DNA of 64,000 nucleotides from Eledone cirrhosa. Its lineage: Eukaryota > Mollusca > Cephalopoda > Octopoda > Eledonidae. Positions 9,447 through 20,279 of this stretch are shown here, piece after piece. The notes beneath the pieces are model-generated. The model was not told the origin of the DNA and did no database searches. It saw only the letters and a program-made list of their open reading frames with translations. Made by a program: the position numbers and the translations under genes. Each line of letters opens with the position of its first letter. Position 1 is the stretch's first letter. Location of the stretch: NCBI GenBank assembly GCA_964016885.1, contig OZ024744.1:118329197-118393196 (forward strand), given 5' to 3'.

Positions 9447-9492
9447 CCATGCGAGCGTGGAATATGGACGTTAAACGATGATGATGATGATA
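9447..9492 (+). mobile_element. LINE/SINE 3' tail fragment
   Basis: 'cccatgcgagcgtgg' followed by 'gacgttaaacgatgatgat', the terminal 45 bp shared by the RTE-like LINE. It is embedded in microsatellite. Confidence 0.8.
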
Positions 9493-9535
9493 TATATAAA
9501 TATATATACACACACACACACATATATATAAATAT

Positions 9536-9568
<33 letters not shown>

Positions 9569-9735
9569 AATATATACACACACACACACACACATATATA
9601 TAAATATATACACACACACACACACACACATATATATAAATATATACACACACACATATATATAAATATATACACACACACACACACACATATATATAAA
9701 TATATACACACACACACACACACACACATATATAA

Positions 9736-9774
<39 letters not shown>

Positions 9775-10043
9775 AATATATACACACACATATATATAAA
9801 TATATACACACACATATATATAAATATATACACACACATATATATAAATATATACACACACATATATATAAATATATACACACACATATATATAAATATA
9901 TACACACACATATATATAAATATATACACACACATATATATAAATATATACACACACATATATATAAATATATACACACACACATATATAAATATATACA
10001 CACACACATATATATAAATATATACACACACACATATATATAC

Positions 10044-10122
<79 letters not shown>

Positions 10123-10135
10123 CATATACATATAC

Positions 10136-10166
<31 letters not shown>

Positions 10167-10187
10167 CATATATATATATATATATAT
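9493..10187. repeat. compound (TA)(CA)(TAAA) microsatellite/minisatellite
   Basis: About 700 bp of a repeating TATATATAAATATATA plus CA-run unit, about 26 to 45 bp long depending on the CA run. It collapses to pure TATATACATA near 10040-10187. The long open frames across it on the minus strand encode only I/Y/C/V low complexity and are not genes. Confidence 0.95.
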
Positions 10188-10530
10188 GGAGGCACATGGC
10201 TTAGTGGTTAGAGAATTGGCCTTGCAATCGAAAAGTTGTGAGTTCAATTCTCAGACCGGGTGATGTGTTGTTTCCTTGAGCAAGACACTATTTCACATTG
10301 CTCCAGTTTACTCAGCTGTAGAAATGAGATGATAGGGACTGGGGTCTCTATCATTCCACTGCAAAGTGGTCGTGGAGGTGCCACGGCAAAAAAAAGCACC
10401 CAGCACTCACTGTAAATGAGGTTGGTGTTAGGAAGGGCATCCAGCTGTAGAAATCAAGCCAGAATCAGTTCCCGTCCCACCCTTGCAAGCAGGGCAAAAG
10501 CGGACGTAAAATGAAATGATGATGATATAT
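10188..10530 (+). mobile_element. full-length tRNA-derived SINE with LINE-like 3' end
   Basis: The tRNA-like head has an A box TGGCTTAGTGG at 10197-10207 and a B-box-like 'agttcaattct' at 10241-10251, so an internal RNA polymerase III promoter is present. The body has 'gagcaagacacta'. The 3' part ('ggttggtgttaggaagggca', 'ccagctgtagaaa', then 'ccttgcaagcagggcaaaag' and ATGATGAT) matches the 3' end of the RTE-like LINEs here. That is the usual sign of a SINE mobilised by that LINE's reverse transcriptase. Confidence 0.9.
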
Positions 10531-10701
10531 ATATATATATATTTAGTATTAAGGATACTATTTATGGTTATGTATATACTAAAACCTTTTATAGTTATAT
10601 ATATTTTAAACCCTAAACAGTGAAAGACAGTAATTTATTACTACTAGTAAGATAAATAGCTCAATGTAATAACATCAGTTTTTCTACAGAGCAGTTATAT
10701 A

Positions 10702-11292
10702 GAAATTACATGAATCAAAGTTCTGTTCAAACAGAATTAGCTTACAATTGTTTCGTCCAAACCGAGGTTTGGAGTCTTCAGAGCAATTTTTCAATGATTG
10801 TTTACATAGATGACCTCCTTTCCAACACAAGAGACATACAGAAACATATGTATATATAGATGCACAGTGGGTTGACATCCATTATAATATTTTAGCATGG
10901 CAATTTACATTCAAAGATTAAAATCATATTAAAAGAAAATTAAAACAAAATTAAAGTTAAAATACAACATCGGCAGCTTACAAAGATAATGCAAGAGGAT
11001 AGTTTGAAGTAGTTAGTGTATGCAATAGTTACACGTGGGGCATGCACGTTTGTCTTATTTATATAAGATTATAGTGCGGCAAGGTGTTATATGGAATACA
11101 AGCACTTTAAGCGGGCAATCAAGAGTATTATGGGGGTTGTATTGGTAAAGTATTTTTTATGTATGATATAGAAGCTTGTGTGCAGAGAAATATTAAAAAT
11201 GAGAAGCAATCATTGAAAAATTGCTCCGAAGACTCCAAACCTCGGTTTGGAAGAAACAATTGTAAGCTAATAACTTTGATTCATGTAATTTC
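10702..11292. mobile_element. foldback element with ~90-bp inverted ends
   Basis: 10702-10800 and 11208-11292 are inverted copies, sharing 'gaaattacatgaatcaaag', 'cttacaattgtttc', 'ccaaaccgaggtttgg' and 'caatttttcaatgattg'. The left arm has about 14 extra bases. TATA flanks both ends (10698-10701 and 11293-11296), a possible target duplication, though the right flank is TA-rich. The interior has no recognisable gene, so this is a non-autonomous MITE-like element. Confidence 0.75.
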
Positions 11293-11760
11293 TATATATA
11301 TTTATACATACATGTATGTATATATATATATATATAAATACATATATATATATACACACACACATATATATATACATAGATACATACACAGACACGCACA
11401 AATTCATACATACAGAGGCAGACAATGTACTCTCCCACACAGTGCACATACAGTAATATGTGGAGTGGCCCAATGATAAACGTGATTGTTGTAGAAATGA
11501 CACCTGTAAAGTAGTTGGAAAATGACCCACGTCACACACACCTCTTCTCTGGAATTCTATTCTCTATGCATTTTTCTAAATAAACACACACAAAGACATA
11601 TATAATATACACAAACACACACAAAGACATATATAATATACACAAACACACTTACACACAAACACACACAATCATAACAGCCAATGTGTGTAGCCAATTC
11701 GTTATACATATACAAACACAGGTGTATCAAATGTTGGATGCTGCTTTCTGTAGTTTGACA
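11293..11760. repeat. TA/CA microsatellites and unassigned sequence
   Basis: 11293-11380 is TA/CA microsatellite. 11400-11580 is unassigned, and 11581-11720 is rich in ACACA with a duplicated 'acaaagacatatataatata' (11590 and 11624). No gene seen. Confidence 0.7.
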
Positions 11761-11978
11761 CCACCCCTTCCTTCCTCAGTCATCTCTAGTGTGTGACGTC
11801 ACCACCTCTTCTTTCCTCATTCACCACCCCTTCCTTCCTCAGTCATCTCTAGTGTGTGATGTCATTACCCCTTCTTTCCTCATTCACCACCCTTTCCTTC
11901 CTCAGTCATCTCTAGTGTGTGATGTCATTACCCCTTCCTTCCTCAGTCATCTCTAGTGTGTAACGTCATCACCTCTTC
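11761..11978. repeat. 63-bp minisatellite, ~3.5 copies
   Basis: 'cctcagtcatctctagtgtg' recurs at 11774, 11837, 11900 and 11941. The last interval is shortened to 41 bp by loss of the 'ctttcctcattcaccac' part. Pyrimidine-rich. Confidence 0.9.
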
Positions 11979-12238
11979 TTTAAAACCTCCATGGAACAAA
12001 CTCCCTGCATCAGTTATTAGCTGTCGAGACACTGCATCCTTTAAAACCTCCATGGAACAAACTCCCTGCATCAGATGTTAGCTGTCGAAACACTGTATCC
12101 TTTAAAACCTCCATGGAACAAACTACCTGCATCAGATGTGAGCTGTCGAGACACTGCATCCTTTAAAACCTCCATGGAACAAACTCCCTGCATCAGTTGT
12201 TAGCTGTCGAGACACTGCATCCTTTAAAACCTCCATGC
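11979..12238. repeat. 61-bp minisatellite, 4.3 copies
   Basis: 'tttaaaacctccatgg' begins each unit at 11979, 12040, 12101, 12162 and 12223, exactly 61 bp apart. It directly abuts the 63-bp minisatellite. 12240-12900 after it is unassigned, with a short (TATAT)n run near 12410 and a CT-rich stretch near 12770-12840. Confidence 0.95.
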
Positions 12239-12901
12239 TTCCCGAGATTCACCAACACTACACCTGATATTCCCCCTCCATACATATACTCACATGTATA
12301 TCATAACTCATACACTATTCACTTCCCTGACATTTGTATATTATTCTATCTACTATACATGCACCTTTGACAAGTTGTAGTGCACCTGAGCACTGTACAC
12401 AATAATTTCATATTATATTATATTATATTAAATGGTAACATTGGCCTTGGATTTTAAATGTGAAATAACCATAGCCAGTATGATCTTTTTCAGCCCCAAA
12501 GGACGTCATCTGAAACACAGCAATATACCACATAACATTGCTTCTGAAGTGTTGCTTCGTTAGTACGGACTGTAAGTAGTATCTGGATAAAAGCTGGAGG
12601 GTAGATTAATTTCAAATAGTATCAGTTTTTCTTTGTTCTGTAAAATCAAAGACTTTATAAAAGTTAACACAATATTGTTAAACCTTCCTTTATAGATCAA
12701 AGAATCTATAGTTTAAGCTGTTTCTAGACTTTTGTGGGACGTTACTCTCTCTGAATATCTAACACTTTAATTGTATCTCTCTCTCTCTGTATATCAGCCT
12801 ATCTCTCTCTTTCTGTCTCTCCCTCTGTGTTTCTCTGTAGAAGTGTGTGTAGTTTTCATGTTATTCAACCAACCAACCAATAAACATCTTTCTTTTATCT
12901 A

Positions 12902-13369
12902 TCTTTATATATAAAACTGAGGATATCTGTCTGTCTGTGGGTTTGAATCCCTAAAACTCAAGAAGTACCCAATCGACTTTTTTCAAACTTTACATGTGTA
13001 TTACTTATGTTTTGATCCCCTAGGGCCCGCATTAGGTGAAAAACTGCATTTTTTTCAGCTTTTTATGGGTTTTTTGAGTCGTTATGTCAGACTGATTTCC
13101 TTTAAATTGTAACTATGTATTAGTCAGTCTCTTCTTCATACTGTGAGCAAAGAAAATCCAACTTTTTTATGGCCTAGGGCTCGCATTAGGTGAAAACCTG
13201 CATTTTTCCTGCTTCATCGAGGAAAATCTCAAAGATTATCCAACCATCAGAGTATTCGGTTTATTTTCTTTACATATTGTCCAGGCATGCAGTTTTTCCA
13301 CGATTAGGTCTGTTGGCAGCCCACGTTCCAAAATACCTTATCCCGTGCAACGCCGGGTATCACTGCTAG
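12902..13369 (+). mobile_element. non-autonomous Helitron
   Basis: The 5' end is TCTTTATATATAAAACTGAG after an A, followed by CTGTCTGTCTG. The 3' end has a hairpin-like 'cccgtgcaacgccggg' and then 'tatcactgCTAG' at 13366-13369, followed by T. TC start, CTAG end and A/T flanks are Helitron signatures. No coding capacity. It contains two copies of a 'cgcattaggtgaaaa' module about 155 bp apart (13029 and 13183). Confidence 0.8.
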
Positions 13370-13380
13370 TTATATATATT

Positions 13381-13830
13381 TCTTTATAAATGGCAATTTC
13401 TGTCTGTCTGTGTGTAACCAGTTGACGTCTAAACCAGTGATCCGATCCTGATGAAACTTTACACACGTTAAGCTAATATTCAGAAACAGGACTGGCTAAT
13501 AAAAATCAATAATGGAACCCCTGGAGACATTAAACCCTCCCTCCCACTACTCCCCTTCCTCCCACAACTCAGTTCTCCAAAACGAGGCAGCAATTTATTT
13601 GTTTTATTGTTCTTCATTCTGTAGAGAGAGGGGGAATGAGAGAGCGGGGATAAGAGAGAGAGGGGGAGAAAGAGAAAGAGAGCCAAGGAAAGAGTGAGAG
13701 GGGGGATTAGGGAAGAGAGAGAAAGAAAACAGAAAAATGATAGCATAGTTCGATAACTATTATTTTTTTTTTTTAAACGCTTCTTAACTAACTCCATTCT
13801 TAACGTTACTTCTCTTTATCTCTCTCTTTC
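13381..13830 (+). mobile_element. probable Helitron 5' end with GA-rich interior
   Basis: TCTTTATAAATGGCAATTTC with CTGTCTGTCTG starts 11 bp after the CTAG of the previous element and resembles that element's 5' end. The interior includes a GA block at 13620-13740 like 1060-1900. No 3' end was identified, so its extent is a guess. Confidence 0.5.
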
Positions 13831-13954
13831 ACAAAAGTTGCAACGAGACTGTGTGTATGTGAGCGTGTGTGTGTGTCTCGGCATTCTTAAATTAGAGACG
13901 TGTGTGTTTATCACCGTACTTAAGTTAGAGACATATATATCCCAGTTACTGTCT

Positions 13955-13955
13955 C

Positions 13956-14006
<51 letters not shown>

Positions 14007-14198
14007 TAAACGGAATAGAAAATGCTGACAAATTGTTCACAGTTGAAAAATGGTTTAATTAGGAATAAAAGAGTATTAGTGATTGTATGGGTTAGTATTC
14101 AGTTGTGGTTTTAAGTTTTTAAGTTTTTACCGGTTGCGCATTTCTAAATGCTTTTCAAAAATAATTTTGAGATAGAGTGTCCGTGCTGTTTGCTCTGA

Positions 14199-14267
<69 letters not shown>
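13955..14267. repeat. (TA)n microsatellites around an unassigned 200-bp spacer
   Basis: Pure TA runs at about 13961-14003 and 14203-14267. Between them is unassigned AT-rich sequence. Confidence 0.85.
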
Positions 14268-14270
<3 letters not shown>

Positions 14271-14945
14271 GCAAAAAGGAAAGGTTGTATGTGACACCTT
14301 GATCTATTAGAAATATTAGAAAAATCCATTTCAAATCACAGCAAACAGTCTAACACACACATGCACGCGTGTGTGTGTGTGTGTATATATGTCAGAGAAG
14401 CCACTATAACTGTTGGTGTACCTAAAAGAAATAGAAAACAGATCTCCCCTCAAACAAGATCCTACTGCCATAGAGGTAAAAGTTGGTGAAAGCTACAGTG
14501 TAAAAATTTTAATTAACCCAGGCTCTGCTGCATTTTGGTAAATTTATTTTATTTTATTTTATTTTATTTTATTTTATTTAGGCTTTTTAAAAATAGCCTT
14601 CACATTTTGTTTGAATTTCAGAGGTTCTGAGTGTGCAAAAAAAAAAAAAGGATAAATAAAATTTAAATTTATTTTTTTGGGTCATGCCCTTTTCACTGAC
14701 ATACCTAATGATTCTTCCTAGTGCGAAGCATTATATATGCTGACTGTAATAGGGAGCAGTATTTAACAAATCACCACTGGACAAAACTAATAATATTTTT
14801 ATCTACATGATTTACTTTAAACAAAAAGCAATAAATATTCTGCTATAATTCCTACTTTGGTTAAAATTTAGCAATCATATTTGAATGGTCAAATATTGTA
14901 ACTTTAATAAAATACTCAGGAATCACCGGATAGCTCAGCTGGTAT
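14268..14945 (+). repeat. 0.7-kb dispersed repeat, copy 2
   Basis: Direct copy of 8455-9183 with many substitutions, a TTTTA run near 14545-14580 and a similar ending: 'tagctcagctggta' at 14931-14944 and then TA repeats. It starts exactly at the end of a TA run, as copy 1 nearly does. Confidence 0.8.
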
Positions 14946-15279
14946 ATATATATATAGATAAATGGTACATATCATCCCACATAGTCTACTGGTAAGTTTC
15001 CCTGCCTGCTTCAGTTTGATTATCATGGCACGATTTGTGTTGCCATGTTAGCCCACTTGCAAAGCGACACATTTTGGTACAGGTGCCACATACAAAATCA
15101 AGGCGTATGGGATAATCAAAGGGATTATTTCAATGAGTGTGACATCTGCTATGGCTTAGTAGCCCAACCTTTAACATACACGTCCACATCCCTCACAGGT
15201 AAGATTCTCTTTCAAACCCCGTTCTGGGATCGGACAACATATTTACCTGCTTACTTCACTTCAGCATAAGCCTTCTATT
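14946..15279. other. unassigned sequence
   Basis: About 330 bp with no recognised element. A 74-codon open frame (15045-15269) has no recognisable motif. The stretch is sandwiched between repeats and probably belongs to an unidentified transposon. Confidence 0.4.
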
Positions 15280-15840
15280 TTTGTTTTGCCTTGTACAAGC
15301 TCACCATAAAAGATACCCTTTGGAAGCCTTGCTTCATTCATGCAAACAAGATTCCCTATCCAAGGTTTCTGACTCTTGTAGAGCACCCCAATCTTTGTAA
15401 AACTTCTGTATCAGTTATCATGCTTCTCTATTTAATACCTAGGATGTGCCGAAGGACCTTTTGGTGGAATCTGTCAAGTATCTTGAAATGCCACTGGTCA
15501 GTGGTGCATGCTTCACACCTATACAACAAAACTGTAAACACACATACCTTAATCACGGTTATTTTTGTCCTCAATTTTATGCCTCTGTTTGACTACACCC
15601 TTTCCACTAATTTTCCAAATGCTGTACATGCCTTCTGTACTTGAAGATACTGTACTGATTTCTACATCTAAACTCTAACGCTTGACAAAGTACTACCCAG
15701 ACACACAAAAACATCCACCTCAGCCAATCAAGTCCCATTCACATATATATCTAACACAATATAAGGTTCTCTTGCTGCTGGAGTGTACATCACTTTGGTC
15801 TAGCTAAGCTTACAGTGAGCCCCAAAAAGTGCACATACTT
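15280..15840 (-). pseudogene. non-LTR retrotransposon C-terminal fragment
   Basis: On the minus strand, with frame changes, I read FGKLVERV, LRTKITV, VCVFTVLLY, and a region equivalent to Y-(S/G)-CETWTTYxxHLKILDRFHQKVLRHILGI. That is the conserved tail following the reverse transcriptase of many invertebrate LINEs, here a different subfamily from the RTE-like copies. It has several stops and no reverse-transcriptase core. Confidence 0.6.
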
Positions 15841-15869
15841 CTACACGTATACATACACATGTACATACA

Positions 15870-17240
15870 TATGTAGGTTTTCACCAAGACTTCATCCTTA
15901 GCCCCCTCCTATTTATTATTGCTCTACAGGCCATAACAGAAGAGTTTATGACTGGCTGCCCATGGGAACTTCTATATGCAGATGTTCTAACTCTTATAGC
16001 TGAATCTATGATAGAATTAGAGAAGTATAGCCTAGAATCAAAAGGTCTTAAAGTTAACTTGTCTAAGACTAAAGTTCTAGTATGTAGAAAGGGGTAGGTA
16101 GAAATTCCATTCTATGTCCCAAATGTAAACTATGGGTACATAAAAGATGTGGGAACACAGGTAAGCTATCAAAGAATGTAGGTTTTATATGTGGCTGATG
16201 CTCAGGTGCAGTAAGTAGCAAGTGCCCACTGGATACTAGCTCCTTTTACTGCCCAGATGGTTCTATAGAAATAGTGGACACTTTCTGTTACCTGAGTAAC
16301 AAAATCAGCAGTGGGGGAGGGTGCTCTGAAAGTACAGTAGCCAAAATAAGAACAGGATGGAAAAATGTAAATGAACTAAGTGAGAAATTAGGCATAAGAG
16401 GGATCAGATGCAGTTTACTAGAGAGGAGATTAAGTTGGTATGGTCATGTGATGTGTATCAAGGATGACAGCTGTATAAAAAGGTGCAGGGTGATCAACAT
16501 TGATGGAAGCTATGGAGTAGGAAGACCTGGAACGAGGTGATAAAAGCTGACCTTGCTCAATTGCACCACTCTAAGACAATGTCACTGGATCGAGACCTTT
16601 GGCGCTACTCAGTAATACAGAAGACTCACCTTCCCTTGCGTATGGGTTGAAGCATATATCTTATATGCACCTCCACCACTTCTCACATCATAACACCCCA
16701 CCAGTAAGCAGTTCTTAATCCACTATACTCCCTTCCACACACCCCCAACTCCAACTTCCCACTTCTGACCACACCACCCTTGTGTTGGTGTCACAAAAAG
16801 TACCCAGTACACACTGTAAAGTGGTCATGTAGGTGGCATGATAAAAAGTACCCAGTACACACTGTAAAGTGGTCATGTAGGTGGCATGATAAAAAGTGCC
16901 CAGTACACACTGTAAATGTGGTCATGTAGGTGTCACAACAAAAAGTATGCAGTCCACACTGTAAAGTGGTCATGTAGGTGTCACAACAAAATGTACCCAG
17001 TACACACTGTAAAGTGGTCATGTAGGTGTCACAACAAAAAGTACACAGTACATACTGTAAAGTGGTCATGTAGGTGTCACAACAAAATGTACCCAGTATA
17101 CACTGTAAATGTGGTTGGAATTACAAAGGGCATTCAGCCATAGAAATCTAGCCAGAAACAGTCCTTGCCGCTAATGGGACAAACCCGTGTAACCCATGCT
17201 AGCATGTAAAATAGATATTAAACAATGATGATGATGATGA
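15870..17240 (+). mobile_element. RTE-like LINE, 5'-truncated and internally deleted
   Basis: It begins in the reverse transcriptase (QDFILSPLLFIIALQAI; catalytic box YADVL instead of YADDL, near 15975). The zinc-finger segment follows (CPKCKLWVHKRC), then SIEIVDTFCYL and RLSWYGHVMCIKDD. Two internal deletions are evident: CRK joins CRKG, removing the stretch between two similar motifs near 16088, and KIRTGWK joins ELSEKLGIRG near 16365. The 3' UTR contains an expanded 48-bp minisatellite. It ends with 'cccatgctagcatg' and ATGATGAT at 17240. Non-functional. Confidence 0.85.
16775..17112. repeat. 48-bp minisatellite inside the LINE 3' UTR, ~7 copies
   Basis: Units run 'cagtacacactgtaaagtgg' plus 'tcatgtaggtg(t/g)cac' plus 'aacaaaaagtaccc', at roughly 47-48 bp spacing. 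Other LINE copies here carry only about two such units, so this copy has expanded. Confidence 0.9.
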
Positions 17241-17930
17241 TTATACATATATATACCTATATACATATTTTATAGACACATATATACTGCATCTCGGTTT
17301 CCAGAATTGCCATCCATTGATCTTTTCATACATAGGTAGCACAAACAGGAATTTTTAGCCCTACCGAGGACTTAGATTCTTTTCTGCATATGCTGAAGCG
17401 AAAGAAAAAATAAATGGCCATGCTCACACAACACATGTACAAGTTGTTTAGATCAAGTGATGTTTGAAGTGAAGAAAGGCCTTGCACTGGACCAATCCTA
17501 CTCTCTGAATAATGGTGATAGGTATCCAAAAAGAAGAACAGGTCAACATCATTAGTTGCCATTGAGTGACAGGTTTTACACCAGAATGATGTCCTAACAA
17601 GTACCAGGGGCCTCTCATTCTTGATGGACTAACAGAGGACACTCGAGCAACAAGCCAAGTATTTCCAAGTCCCCACACAAAAGTAGATATAAAAAGATAG
17701 AGGAAAGAACATATTTATATTTTGTTACAAATTGTAAACAATATTTTAATTATTGTATTTTTATCCAAGTGATAAACAATGTTTTATTATTCATTCTGGA
17801 ATCATACTTTATTAATATATTATTCTGTAAACTATCAAAGACATATCTACACACACATTAAATACCTTTTTTTAACTGTGGTCACCTACCAATACCCATC
17901 AGAAATACACCCAATTATATATAAATAAAT
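17241..17930. other. unassigned AT-rich sequence
   Basis: A short TA tract near 17245-17280 and then about 650 bp with no recognised domain on either strand. Overlapping minus-strand frames (17326-17678) of 76-78 codons show no motif I know. Confidence 0.4.
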
Positions 17931-17939
17931 AAATATCAT

Positions 17940-18130
17940 ACAACAGCAGAGGTCCGAAGAGCTTTTAATTCCAGAGTCGGGCCAGATCAACACAGATCAA
18001 CACAGATGAGCTGATCAAGATGGTTTGATAACATCCATGAGCTTGGCTGGTCTCGCTTGGAAATCCAGCTGGATCAATTGGAGACGGATGCTTCTGACAG
18101 GACCATAACCCTCTCAGGAAGAAGTGGGTG
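17940..18130 (+). pseudogene. possible LINE C-terminal remnant
   Basis: A frame reads WFDNIHELGWSRLEIQLDQLE and then SDRTITLSGRSG. This is weakly like the 'RWFD(H/N)...' end of some non-LTR retrotransposon proteins. It runs into the CATCAT tail of the neighbouring minus-strand LINE. Low confidence. Confidence 0.3.
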
Positions 18131-18149
18131 AAGGAGGAGGAGGAGGAAT

Positions 18150-19345
18150 ATCACCATCATCATCATCATCGTTTAATGTCCATTTTCCACGCTAGCATGG
18201 GTTTGGACGGGAATTGTCCCACTTGAGGCAAGATTGGTTGTCTTGCTCAGGACTGTCTGGCGGGTTTACTACGGCTGGATGCCCTTCCTAACACCAACCA
18301 CATTTACAGTGTGGACTGGGAGGTTTTTACCATGTTACCTACACGGCTACATTACAGCGTGGACTGTGTGTTTTTTTGTCGTGACACCTACACGACCTCA
18401 TTTATTTAGGACTGGATGTTGTGGTACCAACATAACTTTACATCGAAAGGGGTGGTGTAGATGGCGGTGGGGTAGGGTTAGTGGGACGGGGGTGTATTTT
18501 GGTTAAGAGGTGCCTACTGACTGTAGGTTTTACTTTGTACTTAGGCAAGGCGGGTCTTCTGTATTACTGTGTAGCGCCAAAGATCTCGGTCCAGTGACAT
18601 CGTCTTGGAGGTGTGTGTGAGGTCGGAATTTATCAAGTCGTCCCAGGTTTTTCTGGGTCTGCCTACTCCGTGGCTACCGTCTATCTTTATTGCCCTGCAC
18701 TTTGTTATACAGCTGTCGTCTTTCATGCGCATCACGTGACCGTACCAACGTAGCCTTCTCTCGAGTAAACAACATCTGATCCCTCTTATTCCTAATTTCT
18801 CATTTAGTTCATTTATGCTTTGCCGTTCGCGTATATTACTATTACACACCCAACGGAGCATGCAAGCTTCGTTCCTCTCCAGTCTGCGTAGATCCTCTGC
18901 ACACAAGGCCCATGTCTCACTGCCATGTAGCATTGCTGTTCGTATGCAGGCATCATACAGCCTGCCTTTCATTTTTAGAGAGAACCCTTTAGCGGCCAAT
19001 AGTGGTATAAGCTCTCTGAACTTTTTCCATCCCGTTCTGACTCTAGCTACTGTACTTTCAGAGCACCCTCCCCCACTGCTGATTTTGTCACCCAGGTAAC
19101 GGAAGCTGTCCACTATTTCTATAGAACCCTCTGGGCAATGGAATGAGCTAGTATTTTGTGGGCACTTGCTGCTACTTATTGCACCAGAGCATGGCCATTT
19201 CCCAGATGGGACCAGTGCCCTATTCTCCTTCCTACATATTAGGACTTTAGTCTTAGACAAGTTAACTTTAAGGCCTTTTGATTCTAGGCCATGCTTCCAT
19301 GTTTGGAATTTCTTCTCTAGTTCAGCCATTGATTCAGCTATATAG
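18150..19345 (-). mobile_element. RTE-like LINE, 5'-truncated, zinc finger deleted
   Basis: A 262-residue open frame (19329-18541) runs from MAELEKKFQTWKHGLESKG through SIEIVDSFRYLGDKISSGGG, GSETWALCAEDLRRLERNEA and LRWYGHVMRMKDD to GRPRKTWDDL. The 3' UTR and CATCAT tail extend to about 18150. Compared with 24860-28480 it lacks exactly 108 bp (36 codons) that encode the PHD-like finger, yet stays in frame. The 5' truncation meets a TA repeat. It lacks the reverse-transcriptase core and cannot move by itself. Confidence 0.9.
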
Positions 19346-19610
19346 AATATATATATATATATATATCTAATATATATTTGTGAAATGGGCAGTGGTTGAA
19401 ATTCAGATGTGCACGGTTAAATGGTAGTAGACGTGGTCGGATGGATATGGAAATTTACACCCCTATGTAAAAAGTGCCAAGGAAACAAATAGACGAGGTT
19501 TCAAATCTCTAACTTGAAAAATGTGGTCCCTGGGGTCCCAAAACTATCGCGTTCGGTGAGTTATTTCCCCCTGTTCTAATACTAACTCATCAATTTATTT
19601 CGCTGCGTTC
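19346..19610. other. unassigned low-copy-looking sequence
   Basis: After a 40-bp TA tract, about 230 bp with no recognised repeat and unusually balanced base composition. It ends in a pyrimidine-rich stretch before the AG at 19617-19618. Confidence 0.35.
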
Positions 19611-19618
19611 TTTTGCAG

Positions 19619-19737
19619 CTTTCTTTCACTGTTAACATACAGTACCATTTTACGAAATGCCAATCCGAAAACGGTCACTGTTTTCCATCAAAAGATATAA
19701 AACTCTTAAATTGCGAAGAAGGGAGTCATGTTCTCAA
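19619..19737 (+). other. candidate internal exon (unproven)
   Basis: A T-rich tract and TTTTGCAG precede position 19619, and GTACGT, a good 5' splice site, follows at 19738. The 119 bp between are open in the frame that reads SFTVNIQYHFTKCQ and then C-F-P and LNCEEGSHVL, with three cysteines spaced like a small secreted or extracellular module. No family was recognised. The exon length is not a multiple of three, so it would shift phase. It lies beside repeat DNA and could equally be chance. Confidence 0.25.
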
Positions 19738-19944
19738 GTACGTTTTTTCAGATATCATTTTCATTTTATTTCTAATACATGTTAACCACCACTAACAGTA
19801 AGTAGTATTTTTCGATTCATTGTCTTATTTAAAATAACATATCAAAGACAACGTTATTTCGCTGTTAATAAACTTTTGCTACTACAAGCTTCCATGGTTA
19901 CGGAGAAAATCAATGAAACAGGAATTTCCCATTCAAACTGAACT

Positions 19945-20165
19945 GAGAGTAATCTGTGAACGCAGAAGTAAATATTTTGAGAAACGTTGCAACCGAACGA
20001 AAACAGGAAGACAATATTTTGGTTCGTGAAGACGTTCCATGGCAATGAACGGGGCAAAAAGCGAGGATAATGCGTCGTTATGTGGAGCGTAAAGAACAAT
20101 TTCATACAAAGACAAGACCAAGTTTATGATATAAATCGAGTCGTTAGACTAATATTCTATTTAAA
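19945..20165 (+). repeat. dispersed repeat, inverted copy of 490-760
   Basis: Reverse-complement similarity to the left end of the window: 'gaacgcagaagtaaatattt', 'ttggttcgtgaagac', 'ggcaatgaac', 'ttagactaatattctattt'. No protein assigned. Confidence 0.6.
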
Positions 20166-20279
20166 ATAACAGAATGATTTCCAGCCCCGGAGTTTAAGAA
20201 TGATGTAAATAAAATTGAAAACGAAAATGACAGAGGTTATTAAAATAGTAAAAGTAAATAGTGAAGATTTAGGCCAGTA

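Noticed and set aside
9281..10247. Three overlapping minus-strand open frames of 258-304 codons
   Set aside because: They translate only CA/TA microsatellite into I/Y/C/V runs; no start context, domain or composition of a real protein.
10188..10260. Functional tRNA gene
   Set aside because: Both promoter boxes are present, but it continues into SINE body and lacks a proper acceptor stem pairing; it is the SINE head.
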